Assembly (NCBI RefSeq): GCF_018837975.1
Contig: NZ_JAGSOY010000028.1
Location: 1-64,000, forward strand
Direction of reading: 5' to 3'
Length of the DNA: 64,000 nt
From: Zooshikella harenae
Lineage (GTDB): Bacteria > Pseudomonadota > Gammaproteobacteria > Pseudomonadales > Zooshikellaceae
Under the pieces are notes generated by a model that searched no databases, had not been told where the DNA came from, and saw nothing but the letters and a program-made list of their open reading frames with translations. The stretch's first letter is position 1, and each line of letters opens with the position of its first letter. Of this stretch, positions 47,130 to 57,300 are shown one piece after another. The translations under genes and the position numbers were made by a program.

Positions 47130-48536
47130 TCATATTGATAGTGTTTTATCTAGTAGTTTTACTTGCTCAACCCGGTAAATTGAGCCTGACTTCCAGTAAA
47201 ACGCATATAAGTCATTACCCACAACAAGTTCTATAATATTTCCCTCAGAATCTCGTTTAATCGTTACTTTTTGCGTTTCCAGTCCTCGCTTAGCATCAAA
47301 ATAAAAGAACGGTAATGCATTCTTCCCCTTTGAATAAACATCAGTAAGAAACAAAACATGCTGAAGTGGATGACGATTTCCTTTTCGCCATGTAGTAACC
47401 GCTGACTGCAAAGACTTATTACTGTCAAAGCTCCAATACAACCCCATCATGGCAAAAAACTCATTAGGGTTATCTACAAAGTATCCTCTCTCAGTGGGTG
47501 AAGCTAGATAATGCTGAGCGTCCAGTCCTGCTGCAGTTAGTAAGACTTGTTTTCTTTTCTTCAGTTGAAAGTTGCTTTGTATACTATATTGGTCAATCAC
47601 TCGGCTAACACTCTTGGCTAGAGCCAAGTAGAAAGGATCTAAATCTGCCATACCAGGGAGTATAGAGTCACTGTTTTGATGATCTATTACCACGCCTTGT
47701 CCAGCAGTAGTCAATTCAAATTGTATCCCTTTCTCCCCTTCCAGTACTGCTGCCAAGGCAATATACCTCAGATTATGTAACCCAATTGGCAAGTTTTCCA
47801 GATAACTGGTTATCCATCGTTTTTGCTGGTTACTCAGCTCGTGCCGTTCTAACAGGACAACGCCATGCTGTAACCATAATCGTCGATATTCCCCCAATAA
47901 ACCTGCAGCATCTGCCAACTCCATACGTAGCTCAACATTCAGAGCAAATAAATCCAATGCATTAATCAGTAGCTGAGCTTGCATAACCCAGTAGAAAGAT
48001 TGTTCAACATGTGCATCACGCATATTTTTCAGCCAATGCAAATAAAACTCATAAAGCACTTTCTTCTGCTGCTTTGAAGCACTTTTAGAGTACAAGTTGA
48101 GAAATCTTGCCTGGTTTAATAAAGATAACTGTTTTTCTGATGATAGCTGGGTATAAGCCTCTGCTGTGTTACATAAACTGATCAAATTCTGCTGAATCGC
48201 TACTGCTAGGGCAGGATTCACTTTTTTTTGTACATTGGGCAGTGACCACACAAAGCCCAAATAGTCAAAGTAAGTACGCAACTTCTCTGTAAATGGTTGA
48301 TTTAAAAAGTAATTAGCAAAGAAATCCTGAAAATCTGATCTGTCATAACGAGGGCTACGAAAGATTTTAAAAGCTTTACTCGCTGCAGATTGGCTCCACT
48401 TTTGAGAGAGTACAGATAAGCTCTGACTTAAACTTAACTGATCTTGGTTATCTAAGACAGCCCAGCTACATGATGGAGCAATGCAGCAAACAATCATAAA
48501 AATCGTCGCTCGAATGAACTGATTGTTTCCGCACAT
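47130..48536 (-). CDS. Secreted or periplasmic protein of unknown function
   Basis: A 468-residue protein with a clear signal segment (about 8-26, ending CSWAV). The rest is largely helical, rich in Leu, Gln, Tyr and Trp. Near 365 there is NPNEFFAMMGLYWSF, which recalls the helix after the zinc site of some M34/lethal-factor-like peptidase relatives, but no HExxH is present, so peptidase activity is not claimed. The last 60 residues are beta-rich (TIKRDSEGNIIELVVGNDLY). It stands alone between long gaps. I do not recognise the family. Confidence 0.7.
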   Translation of the reverse strand: MCGNNQFIRATIFMIVCCIAPSCSWAVLDNQDQLSLSQSLSVLSQKWSQSAASKAFKIFRSPRYDRSDFQDFFANYFLNQPFTEKLRTYFDYLGFVWSLPNVQKKVNPALAVAIQQNLISLCNTAEAYTQLSSEKQLSLLNQARFLNLYSKSASKQQKKVLYEFYLHWLKNMRDAHVEQSFYWVMQAQLLINALDLFALNVELRMELADAAGLLGEYRRLWLQHGVVLLERHELSNQQKRWITSYLENLPIGLHNLRYIALAAVLEGEKGIQFELTTAGQGVVIDHQNSDSILPGMADLDPFYLALAKSVSRVIDQYSIQSNFQLKKRKQVLLTAAGLDAQHYLASPTERGYFVDNPNEFFAMMGLYWSFDSNKSLQSAVTTWRKGNRHPLQHVLFLTDVYSKGKNALPFFYFDAKRGLETQKVTIKRDSEGNIIELVVGNDLYAFYWKSGSIYRVEQVKLLDKTLSI

Positions 48537-49090
48537 AGTAATACCATCTAGTCAAAAAATACTGTCATAGCATAAAAAAAACTCTCTTATATGCCGTGAT
48601 ACTTTTCTGGTTTCGTCAAAATCAGTTCATCAAATTGCAACTCTATGAAATACAACGACTAGCAGTATATTATTTATTCTCAAGAAAAATGTGGATGGAA
48701 ACGCACAAGGAGAGGATTGATTGGAAAAGTGCAGGTTTTACATTCGAAATACTAAGCTTCACTAGCAATAAAGCATAGGCACAATACACAACACGCTTAA
48801 GTACTTTACACTACAATTGCAGATTAAGTCTCAATAATTAACTAACCTATTCAGCACATAATGACCAAGCTTAACTACACTGGCACTCGTTAAAAAACTT
48901 AGAATTGAGATGATAGCTTTCCTAAGATTTCTCCTGCCCCTACCCAACAACTAAGTAAAGGGCACCTCTAAAGCAGTTATGCAGCTAGTAGAGCATTAGC
49001 TGCATATACTCCAAGCTTTATCACCACCGCTGGTTGCTATTAATAGCCTATCAGGCTTCAACCAATCCACTACTGGATGAATAAAACTCA
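48537..49090. other. Gene-free interval
   Basis: 554 bp. A 60-codon ORF at 48596-48778 has no ribosome site or family features and was not accepted. No terminator or repeat was recognised. Confidence 0.35.
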
Positions 49091-49681
49091 TTACTCTTGA
49101 TAAAGGTGAGGGAATAACCGACGTTCAATCAACTCCATGAAAATATGAATAACTTTGATATGTAACTCTTGTACTCGGTCAGCAAAGCGTCCACCAGGCG
49201 TACAAATATCAAAATCAGCCAAATTCCCTAATGTAGAGTCAGGACGCCCCGTTAACGCAATGATTTTAACTTGCTTCTGTTTAGCAACTTCAGCCGCAGC
49301 AACAATATTTTTACTCGTACCACTGGTGCTAATGGCTAATAAAATATCGCCAGGACGCATATGGCTTTGTACATATCGAGCAAAGATGTGCTCATAACCA
49401 AAGTCATTTGATACACAACTTATGTGGCTTGGATCACTTATTGCCGAAGCTGCTAACCCAGGTCTATCTAAGCGGTAGCGGCCAGATAACTCTTCAGCAA
49501 AGTGCATTGCATCACACATGGAGCCGCCATTACCACAGCTATAGATATGGCCACCTTGGTTAAGTGCCTCAGCAATGGCATCCCCCGCCTTAGCAATTGT
49601 ATTTTGCATCTCTGTATTATTCAGCAATTGCGTTAATGCTGACTCAGCCTCTTGCAATGCAGCTAAAACGTGTTGTTGCAT
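49091..49681 (-). CDS. gmhA: Sedoheptulose-7-phosphate isomerase (SIS domain)
   Basis: A 196-residue protein. It has the SIS-domain phosphate loop SCGNGGSMCDAMHFAEEL and GRYRLDRPG, SDPSHISCVSNDFGYEHIFARYV, then ISTSGTSKNI and HIKVIHIFMELIE. This is the GmhA pattern, the first step in making the heptose of the LPS core. DiaA is a close relative, but the SCGNGGSMCDAMHFAEEL block favours GmhA. The frame opens at 49708, but the ATG at 49681 has GAGGG upstream. Confidence 0.92.
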   Translation of the reverse strand: MQQHVLAALQEAESALTQLLNNTEMQNTIAKAGDAIAEALNQGGHIYSCGNGGSMCDAMHFAEELSGRYRLDRPGLAASAISDPSHISCVSNDFGYEHIFARYVQSHMRPGDILLAISTSGTSKNIVAAAEVAKQKQVKIIALTGRPDSTLGNLADFDICTPGGRFADRVQELHIKVIHIFMELIERRLFPHLYQE

Positions 49682-49852
49682 AATGAATTGCCCTCGTAAT
49701 GACAGCACAATAGTTAACTTCAGTTTGGCATGTAAATCATTCGGTATATTTTACCAAAGACTATATTAGCTCGAATAGACAAGAGCTTATCTTGTCGAAC
49801 ATAGGAGTACAATGCCTTACACACTATGTTAAAAATAATTAACCTGTGTTTA

Positions 49853-49875
49853 TATACCCTTAATGAAGGATATGC
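49853..49875. repeat. TATACCC-family fragment
   Basis: TATACCCTTAATGAAGGATA is an imperfect relative of the mini-palindromes. Confidence 0.35.
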
Positions 49876-50257
49876 CCTAACGAATTTAAATTGTTTTAAC
49901 TAATCATGTTAGTGAAATAAATTCCTTAATTATCAGTCAGTCCCGAAAATACATCTAGATACAGTGCATTAGCAGTATCCATTGCTGTGCGGTATAAAAA
50001 TAAGTAGTAAAGGTGTTTTGAAAGACAGCTCTCAAGCCTTTTTATTGCGTATAGGCTGAGTTTTAGGAAGGAATATACAAAAGAAAGCCAGGTTCACTAT
50101 TTGTAAACCTGACACACTCTAAGCTTAGTATAGTTATCTGTGACTTTTTATTATCTTGTGCAAGACTGATATAGTCCAATAACGTTTTCATTTAATATAG
50201 CAGCGCTAAATGCCTGCTGTTTGGATATTCTACACAGTTTAATGTAAATTGAAAACT

Positions 50258-50286
50258 AAAAATAAAAGCCCGGTAGTTAACCGGGC
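50258..50286 (-). terminator. Minus-strand intrinsic terminator
   Basis: GCCCGG-TTAACTA-CCGGGC on the minus strand is followed by TTTTATTTTTAG. A strong stem far from any annotated stop codon. Confidence 0.8.
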
Positions 50287-50667
50287 CAAAAATCAGTCCA
50301 TCAGAAATTATTTTTGTTTAAGCAGTAGTTATGCGCCTCAAATAATATCGCTTTATAAAAATAAATCAATCAAAAAAAAGCAAATAAAGTGATTTTTATC
50401 AAGATTCAACCAACTAATACATTGATAAAACAAAGGAATTTAATTTACTAACTTAAGCCATAACATTCACTAACTTAATGCAATTAATTCTTTAAGTGGC
50501 TAATAAAATTATTAAACCCGGTTGATACAAATTATTAATATTAAATGTACAAATGTTAATCTTTGCTAAAGATATCAAAATAAATTAGTGCTCTTAAGCT
50601 ATGCAGTTAGTGAATGATTTTCACCAGCACTTACCCCTTACCAGACATATTAGGGCTATCGATATTT

Positions 50668-51681
50668 CTAAACCATTAAAACAACTTTACCTATAGATTG
50701 TCCGGAACGCAGATAATCAAGTGCCTCTATCGCTTGCGAAAAGGAATAGGATCGTCCAACAAAAGGTTTGGGCAAATGCAGCTGCTGGATTGCTTTACAA
50801 CCCTCGTTCAACAACTTCTGTTGGTCCCACAACCAAATCAGGTTAAAAGCATGAATGGAGATATTGTTTGACATCATCGCTAAAGGGTCATAGCGAGGCC
50901 GCACCAAAAATTGCCACACTATTCGCAACCAGTTTAACTTATGTCCTACAGGTGTAAAATTTGTGGCACCAAATACTACGAGTTTACCCTGTGGATTTAA
51001 AAACCTGTATGCAGTTTGCTGAACCTTGCCACCAACCGCATCTAAGACTACATCTATTCCTTTTTCAGGGAGTGACTGTAACTGTTTTGCATAAGCGCCA
51101 TGATGCCTGTTGAGTGTGCTAAACCCCTGACTTTCCAAAAACTGCTTTTTGGTCGCAGATCCCACAACACCATAAGCTTTTCCCCCTAAAGCTTGAACCA
51201 AATGCATAGCCCTTAAACCTACGCCTCCCGCAGCACTATGGATAAGCACTGTCTGTGCTGATTGCAAATTCGCCAGTTTACAAAGTCCATACCAAGCAGT
51301 TAGTGTCTGAACTGGCCATGCAGCTCCTTCACCCCAATGCCACTTATCTGGCAAAGGCCAAATATAGTTTGCTGCACAATCAATCAATGAGCTATAGCCA
51401 CCAAATCGTGTTACTGCGATTACCGCTTGTCCTATGTGATAGTTGTTTACTGCTTTGCCTTTTGCTACAACGATTCCACTTACCTCTAATCCTGGCGTAA
51501 ATTGACCTTTAGGTGTAGCGGAGTACAAACCAAAAACTGAAAAGATATCCGCATAATTCAAACCAACGGCTTTTACCTTTATACGCACATGATCATCAAC
51601 AAGCGGATTCATCTTTTGTTGCACTAACTCCATGCGATTTAATGAACCCGTTTTTTTAACTTGCCATACCTGGCACTCCAT
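50668..51681 (-). CDS. VAT1-like quinone/zinc-type oxidoreductase (MDR)
   Basis: A 337-residue medium-chain dehydrogenase/reductase. The GroES-like N-domain has VKAVGLNYADIF and TPGLEVSGIVVAKG. The Rossmann NADPH site is VLIHSAAGGVGLRAMHLVQ. KLVVFGA and LNPQGK follow. The zinc-ligand cysteines are absent, as in the quinone oxidoreductase/VAT-1 group. It probably reduces quinones or enones with NADPH. AAGGAG lies before the ATG. It stands alone. Confidence 0.9.
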   Translation of the reverse strand: MECQVWQVKKTGSLNRMELVQQKMNPLVDDHVRIKVKAVGLNYADIFSVFGLYSATPKGQFTPGLEVSGIVVAKGKAVNNYHIGQAVIAVTRFGGYSSLIDCAANYIWPLPDKWHWGEGAAWPVQTLTAWYGLCKLANLQSAQTVLIHSAAGGVGLRAMHLVQALGGKAYGVVGSATKKQFLESQGFSTLNRHHGAYAKQLQSLPEKGIDVVLDAVGGKVQQTAYRFLNPQGKLVVFGATNFTPVGHKLNWLRIVWQFLVRPRYDPLAMMSNNISIHAFNLIWLWDQQKLLNEGCKAIQQLHLPKPFVGRSYSFSQAIEALDYLRSGQSIGKVVLMV

Positions 51682-52163
51682 CGTTTTACTCCTTGAATTT
51701 CACCAAAATGGTTACCTATAAATATATTTAATTAATGATTTTTATAGGAGTTCAACCATTCTCATTAAATATAATGTATCACTTAATAAAGCATCACTAA
51801 AAACCAACAATAATTCAGCTAAAATTAGTGACAATAACAACTCAAACAGCATAACTTTATCAACAAAGCCATCATATTTAATTAACATGGTTAGTAACAA
51901 ACACTCTAATAAAAATCATTTATATAGAAGGCACATATAAATTAGAAAAATATTATTAAAAAGTATGAGTTATTTTCACAATAATGATGCTTCGTCTACA
52001 CTGGTAATGAGCAAAGGAATTAATTACTTAACTTTACTCACAAGGAAAGGTATATCAGCTTACATAACAAGATAGTGATGGTTGTTATATTATGATACCA
52101 GTACAGGGAATGTGACCCGACAGCCTAAAAGTGCACTTCACCAGCAAAGGAGAGGGTTCAGCA
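51682..52163. other. Gene-free divergent region
   Basis: 482 bp, very AT-rich, between the oxidoreductase (-) and the DUF3592-like gene (+). No repeat, operator or ORF could be singled out. Confidence 0.35.
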
Positions 52164-52652
52164 ATGTTTCAGCTTAAATTCATCTCATTAGTGCTGTTCA
52201 TCATTGGTTTCATATCATTACAAAACTACTATCAGATAAACTCGGTCTTCACTACAGGTGAACATGTCTATGGCCAAGTCAATAAGTTATATTCTGATCA
52301 CTTTAACCAACCTTGTTACTACAACTGTAACAACCAAACAAAACAACTACACACTCGTTACTGGGTCCAATATCAGTACCATGTTAATGGCAGACGTTAT
52401 ATTAGAGATACCCAGTTAGCCTATCTCCCTTACCAACAAGTCGTTGAAGGTGACTACATCGATGTTATCTTTGATAAATATCATCCCGCCAACAGCTACC
52501 TGAATAACGAACTTCTTGTCTCCTCTTTACCTCATCAAAAGTCATTAGGGTTCTTTCTCATCTCCCCATTGATTATCATACTCTTGTTTGAAATTTTTCA
52601 GGGTTGGCTCAAAATACATCGCTATCACCACAGGCCACATATAACTGCGTAA
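52164..52652 (+). CDS. DUF3592-like membrane protein
   Basis: A 162-residue protein with two membrane helices (about 5-20 and 128-147) flanking an exported domain of roughly 100 residues. The pattern GEHVYGQVNKLY, then RYWVQYQYHVNGRRYI and VVEGDYIDVIFDKYHPANSYL, fits DUF3592 proteins. Their function is unknown. Two cysteines (CYYNCN) are extra. The frame opens with GTG at 52131, but the ATG at 52164 has AAAGGAGAG upstream. Confidence 0.7.
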   Translation: MFQLKFISLVLFIIGFISLQNYYQINSVFTTGEHVYGQVNKLYSDHFNQPCYYNCNNQTKQLHTRYWVQYQYHVNGRRYIRDTQLAYLPYQQVVEGDYIDVIFDKYHPANSYLNNELLVSSLPHQKSLGFFLISPLIIILLFEIFQGWLKIHRYHHRPHITA

Positions 52653-52825
52653 CTTCCTTAACTGCCAAACGGAACTGATCGTTATGCCCTCCCAATATCA
52701 GGGGGTACAGAGTGAGAAGTCTTACACAAACCATTAACACAATTTATTTGATAAATAAACTATCCTCTATATGTGTAGTCACAGGTATCTGACTTGCTGT
52801 GATCGCAATTGAGGTAATAGATACA

Positions 52826-53254
52826 ATGAGTATTGTCAAACATACTGTAGCGTTATTGATTTGTCTTACTTGGTCAATGAGTGTCCTTGCTCAAACTCCA
52901 CTTACCTTTAAGTTTGGCGATGAAACAGTGCAAATTACGCAAGCTGATGTAAAAGAAGCTTCATTAAGAATGGGTTTAAAAAAACAACTCTTTTTAAACC
53001 TAACACTAAAAAAACAAGCTAACCAAAACATGACAAAGACAGCATCTGAGCAATCAGGAAATAAGCTAACAATACTTTTTGGTAAACGAACGCTGGCCAA
53101 AGATATTCTTATTCCTGAGTCCATAGATGACTTTAATGATATGCAAATAGCATTACCTAATAACAAGAATTTAGCCTACAAAATACTTGAAGCAGTTTCC
53201 CAAATTACACCGCCACCATTGCCAGAAACAACAAAAGAAAAACCCAAACAATAG
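52826..53254 (+). CDS. Small exported protein with SecD-P1-like pattern
   Basis: A 142-residue protein with a signal peptide (about 1-22, SVLAQT). The mature part has LNLTLKKQANQNMTK, then GNKLTILFGKRTLAKDILIPESI. That order resembles the periplasmic domain of SecD (thr/gly-rich strand, then vLdGkvlsaP-type strand). It would be a stand-alone version. The C-terminus is Pro/Lys-rich. The ATG at 52826 has GAGGT upstream and replaces the GTG at 52799. The function is unknown; the resemblance is by eye. Confidence 0.55.
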   Translation: MSIVKHTVALLICLTWSMSVLAQTPLTFKFGDETVQITQADVKEASLRMGLKKQLFLNLTLKKQANQNMTKTASEQSGNKLTILFGKRTLAKDILIPESIDDFNDMQIALPNNKNLAYKILEAVSQITPPPLPETTKEKPKQ

Positions 53255-53514
53255 TCCAAAAACAAATAAAAATACCGGTGAATTGTTTTGTTCAGAACAA
53301 CTAAATACCTCCTCAGTATAAACCCTATTGGAGATCATTTTAGCAAGCAATATCCACAAGGATGGATAAACTAAAGTGGTGCTTACTATATAAGTATCCT
53401 TAACTAAATCTTCACTGAGGGACTTGGGAGAACATAATAGTTATACGACACCCTCAAAACTCAATGGTAAAGCGTATATAATACCTTCATCATTGACTTA
53501 CGTAGGGCTCTATA

Positions 53515-54354
53515 GTGCTTAGCTACCGTCACGCATTTCATGCAGGAAACTTTGCCGATGTTTTAAAACACTCGGTGTTATGTCTTTGTTTGGAACACTT
53601 AATCAAAAAAGAAAAACCCTATTTCTACCTAGATACTCACTCAGGTGCTGGAAGTTACTCTCTAACACAAGCTAAAGCTCAACAAAATCAAGAGTTCCTT
53701 AATGGTATCAGCCAACTTTGGCAGCTCACAACCAGCCCTCCTGAACTACAACCTTACCTTAATGCCATCCGCGCAACTAACCCCAAAAAAGCGTTAAGCA
53801 TATACCCAGGTTCTCCGCTATTAGTACAACATTACTTACGTGATCATGACTATATGCGGCTATATGAACTTCATCCTAAAGATCACGACAAGCTCAAAGC
53901 CTTATTTAAGAAAGTACAACAGATCCGTATTGAGCAAAGTGATGGTTTTGCTGCATTAAAAAGTGCGCTACCACCACATATAAAAAGAGGTATTGTATTA
54001 ATTGATCCATCTTATGAAATAAAAACAGAATATAAAACAGCCATTATGCAGCTCATTGAAGGCTATAACCGATTCAGCACTGGTATTTTTTTATTATGGT
54101 ATCCTGTTGTACAACGTAATCGAATCAATAAAATGGAGCAGCAGCTAAGGGATAGTAAAATCCGTAATATTCTGCAGGTTGAACACTGCATTGCTCCTGA
54201 CTCTTCAGAACATGGTATGACCGGAAGTGGACTCTTGATTATTAATCCACCTTGGCAACTTCATTCACAGCTGACAAAACTGCTCCCTTTTCTACAAGAA
54301 AAGCTAAGCCCTCAATATAACCGAACTGTATGCCGTCACTTAGTTCCTGAATAA
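53515..54354 (+). CDS. rlmJ: 23S rRNA (adenine(2030)-N6)-methyltransferase
   Basis: A 279-residue RlmJ with N-terminal MLSYRHAFHAGNFADVLKH and FYLDTHSGAGSY (SAM site), both nearly invariant. The start is GTG. Motif IV reads LIDPSYE where E. coli RlmJ has DPPYE, so one Pro of the DPPY catalytic signature is Ser. The fold and length are otherwise intact. It methylates A2030 of 23S rRNA. Confidence 0.94.
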   Translation: MLSYRHAFHAGNFADVLKHSVLCLCLEHLIKKEKPYFYLDTHSGAGSYSLTQAKAQQNQEFLNGISQLWQLTTSPPELQPYLNAIRATNPKKALSIYPGSPLLVQHYLRDHDYMRLYELHPKDHDKLKALFKKVQQIRIEQSDGFAALKSALPPHIKRGIVLIDPSYEIKTEYKTAIMQLIEGYNRFSTGIFLLWYPVVQRNRINKMEQQLRDSKIRNILQVEHCIAPDSSEHGMTGSGLLIINPPWQLHSQLTKLLPFLQEKLSPQYNRTVCRHLVPE

Positions 54355-54366
54355 TGCTAAAGTAAC

Positions 54367-57300
54367 TTAGGCCATCTGCATGGCGTCATCAACATATTCA
54401 TCTAATACTTCATCATAAAACGCTGGGGGTAACTTTCGCATAGTTAATTGCTGTTGCAACAAACCGAGCCGGCTGTTTTTTTCCCCTAAATGATGAGGCC
54501 CGAAAAAGTAAGCCGCTTGTGTTATTTGCGACACTAACGAAAGTAGAAAATTAGGGTACTCCTGTAACCAGTCTTCAAATAGTCCATTAATAGGAATCAG
54601 AGTTATAAGAAACTCTGCTTTACATTGATGGACATTATGTAAACTACAAATATATTGATTAGCCCATTTGTCCAGCATTTCTCTTGAAGTGTTTATTGCT
54701 TGATCAGGTAACCATTGACGCCAAATAAAAGGGTCTGTAATCATTTTTTTCAGCATCTGAATCTCATTTTGTCCCTGGCAAACAATACACATATCTGGTA
54801 GCTGTTGCTCTTCTATAAAATGAGCCATAACAAACTGTAAAACGAGCTTCTGTTGTAAAGCAAAATACCGTCCCTCATCAAAATGGTCATCCAAATGAAT
54901 CCACATACTGTTTCCAAAGGGTTTAGCTTTTTCAGGCGTATTAATACTCTGCAACTGAAACCATGGAGGTAGACTTTCCTGCCAAAAGCCTCTTAACTCT
55001 TCTAAAAAATACTCTACACGCTGTAAAGGCATACTCAAACATAACTCATCGTTATTCCCAGTATGCATAACATCTTTAGTCTCTTTAGAATAACGATTAG
55101 CAACACTATAAGCACTTACGTTTAGTGGTGACCAACATGAATAATCACTTCCTATCGTATTCAAACCTATCAAATGATGTAACTCAGCTGGTATGCTATG
55201 CATTTGTGTAGGCTCAAGAGGGTTACCAACCAATACTATACTTCTAGAACACCATATTGCTGATGCCGCAACTGAAGGAGAAAATGACTCACCATGACTG
55301 ACTAATAACCAGTCTATTTCCCCACGCTTCAAATAGGGTACTAAACTATCAACATTGTCCTGCGGCGTAACCATAACAGAATTTACAATACCTAATAACT
55401 GCCATGCTATGGTAAAAATTTCAGTTTGAATCTCTCCAGCAAAACCTCTTTTTATTGCTTGTATAAGTGAAATATTATTCGCAACTAACTCCTGCTCAAC
55501 AAGTTCATTAACCCAAGCAACATGCACTTGTAATGCAGTCAAATAAAGTTCAGTCTGGTTAGCATTGTGCTGTTGGAGTAGCTTGTCTTGTAAAGTAATT
55601 GGCTGAGGTAGTTCTTCCGCATTACATTCCCACTCATCATGCCCCATCAGCATGCTAAACAGTGCTAGGTAATCCTCTTTAAGCTGCTTTTTATACTGTT
55701 CACGAGCTTCCAGTTTTATGCTAACTTTAGACATTTCAGGCGCGAGTGCTTCATAACGCAACTGAACAAGGCGTTTCTGCTTTTCTAACGCCACTATTTG
55801 TTGTTCGCTATGATCCAACTGCTGTCGTAACTCATCCTGCTGATGACGATAATCCTTCCAAGCTTTTGGGTTATAAATTCTAGATAAGTAACTGGGAGCT
55901 TGTTGCTCATTACTCTCCAGTTGTTTCTTCAGCCAGTGCTTGTAAGTAATATTTTCTTCTAACGCTTGATCTAATTGTTGTAGGGTTTTTAGAACAGATT
56001 GATACTGTGCTTGCTTTTCGTTTAAGAAGCCATTCTCTGCTTGTGGGGGTATAGATTCGTTTTCTATTTTTTCATACAACTTAAATAGCTTCTTTATATT
56101 GTGGCTAAATGCCTGACATTCAGTATTTTTTTGTAAAAAATTAATTTTAGCGACTTTAAAGCAATCCACCGACTCAATGTTATATCCAAGTTCTGCTGCA
56201 CCAGTTAAAAGTTCAGACGCTGAAATACCCGCTACACCAAAGAATTCTTCTAATTCACCTAATGTATTTGTTCTGGTTATTTTTCCTGGTACTAATTGTT
56301 TTAACCAGTGTAACTTAGTATCTAGTGAGTTATGCTCATTTGAAGTTGCAAGTACATCATTACTAAGAATACGCTTATCAAAACCAGCTATTGAAAATGT
56401 TTGACCATTAAACATAACTTGCCTTGAATGGGTAATCGTATTTCGAGTATGAGCAAACTCGCTCAGCACCTTTGCTTTTCGAACCACTATATCAGCAATC
56501 ATGTCCTGCCATAAAACAGAGTGATCAGTATTTACCACTGAGCTAATACAATATAAATTATCTTTCGATTTACCAGTCAGGATTCTTTCTAATATCGGCT
56601 GTAAGGCTGGATCATCAAAATATGTACTTTTTCTAAGCCCCCTTGCACAACATGGTACAATCTCACCCAACATATCGAGATGCTGTTTACTTCCAGATTT
56701 CTCTTCAAAAAGGGCTGAGTTTAAAGGGCTTGTTCTGGTCTGGCCAAAATAATCCAAGAGTGGCTGATGATTATAACGCTTTCTAAGCTGGTTAAATATT
56801 TCAGTCAAATTAGCGAGTTGAGGGTTGTAAGCAACTGAAAACCGCTTATTAGATGAAGAGAAAGAATACTCACTTCTCAGCTTTGGTAACTGTACCTGAG
56901 GGATTAGGTAAGCCACATGCTTACCCGTAGGGGCTACTCCAGCCCACTGTTGCAAAAGCCTCACCAGACTTAATAACCGTGTATTATCTAAGGCAGTTGT
57001 CCCTAGCGGATCATACCATGTTGATAATTCATCCAGAGCGTATTGATTAGCTTTTTCAAAAGCCTCCCAATGAAACTCATTGACTAAAATAGAACGTAAT
57101 TGACCACAAGCCCAAGGCTGTGTACTTACCTGAAGTGTTGGGGACATTAATTGTCCATCCCCTGTTAATTGACAGCTAGCATAATAGTTTATGCCATCAA
57201 ACATACCTCGTTCACGGCGAATAAGTCGGTCCAAAGCTGTATCAGAACAGGAAAATACTTCAGATACCTTATTAAATAGATAGTTTTTTTCATAAGGCAA

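Larger units (their letters stand above)
49682..50667. other. Long gene-free interval with an isolated terminator
   Basis: 986 bp. A TATACCC-type fragment lies at 49853-49875. The minus-strand terminator at 50258-50286 is about 380 bp beyond the end of the oxidoreductase gene. It could end a long 3' UTR or a separate small RNA transcribed on the minus strand. No ORF with a ribosome site was found. Confidence 0.4.

Noticed and set aside
48596..48778. 60-codon ORF upstream of the 468-residue exported protein gene
   Set aside because: No ribosome site, no hydrophobic or domain pattern, and it lies in the promoter region of the opposite-strand gene.
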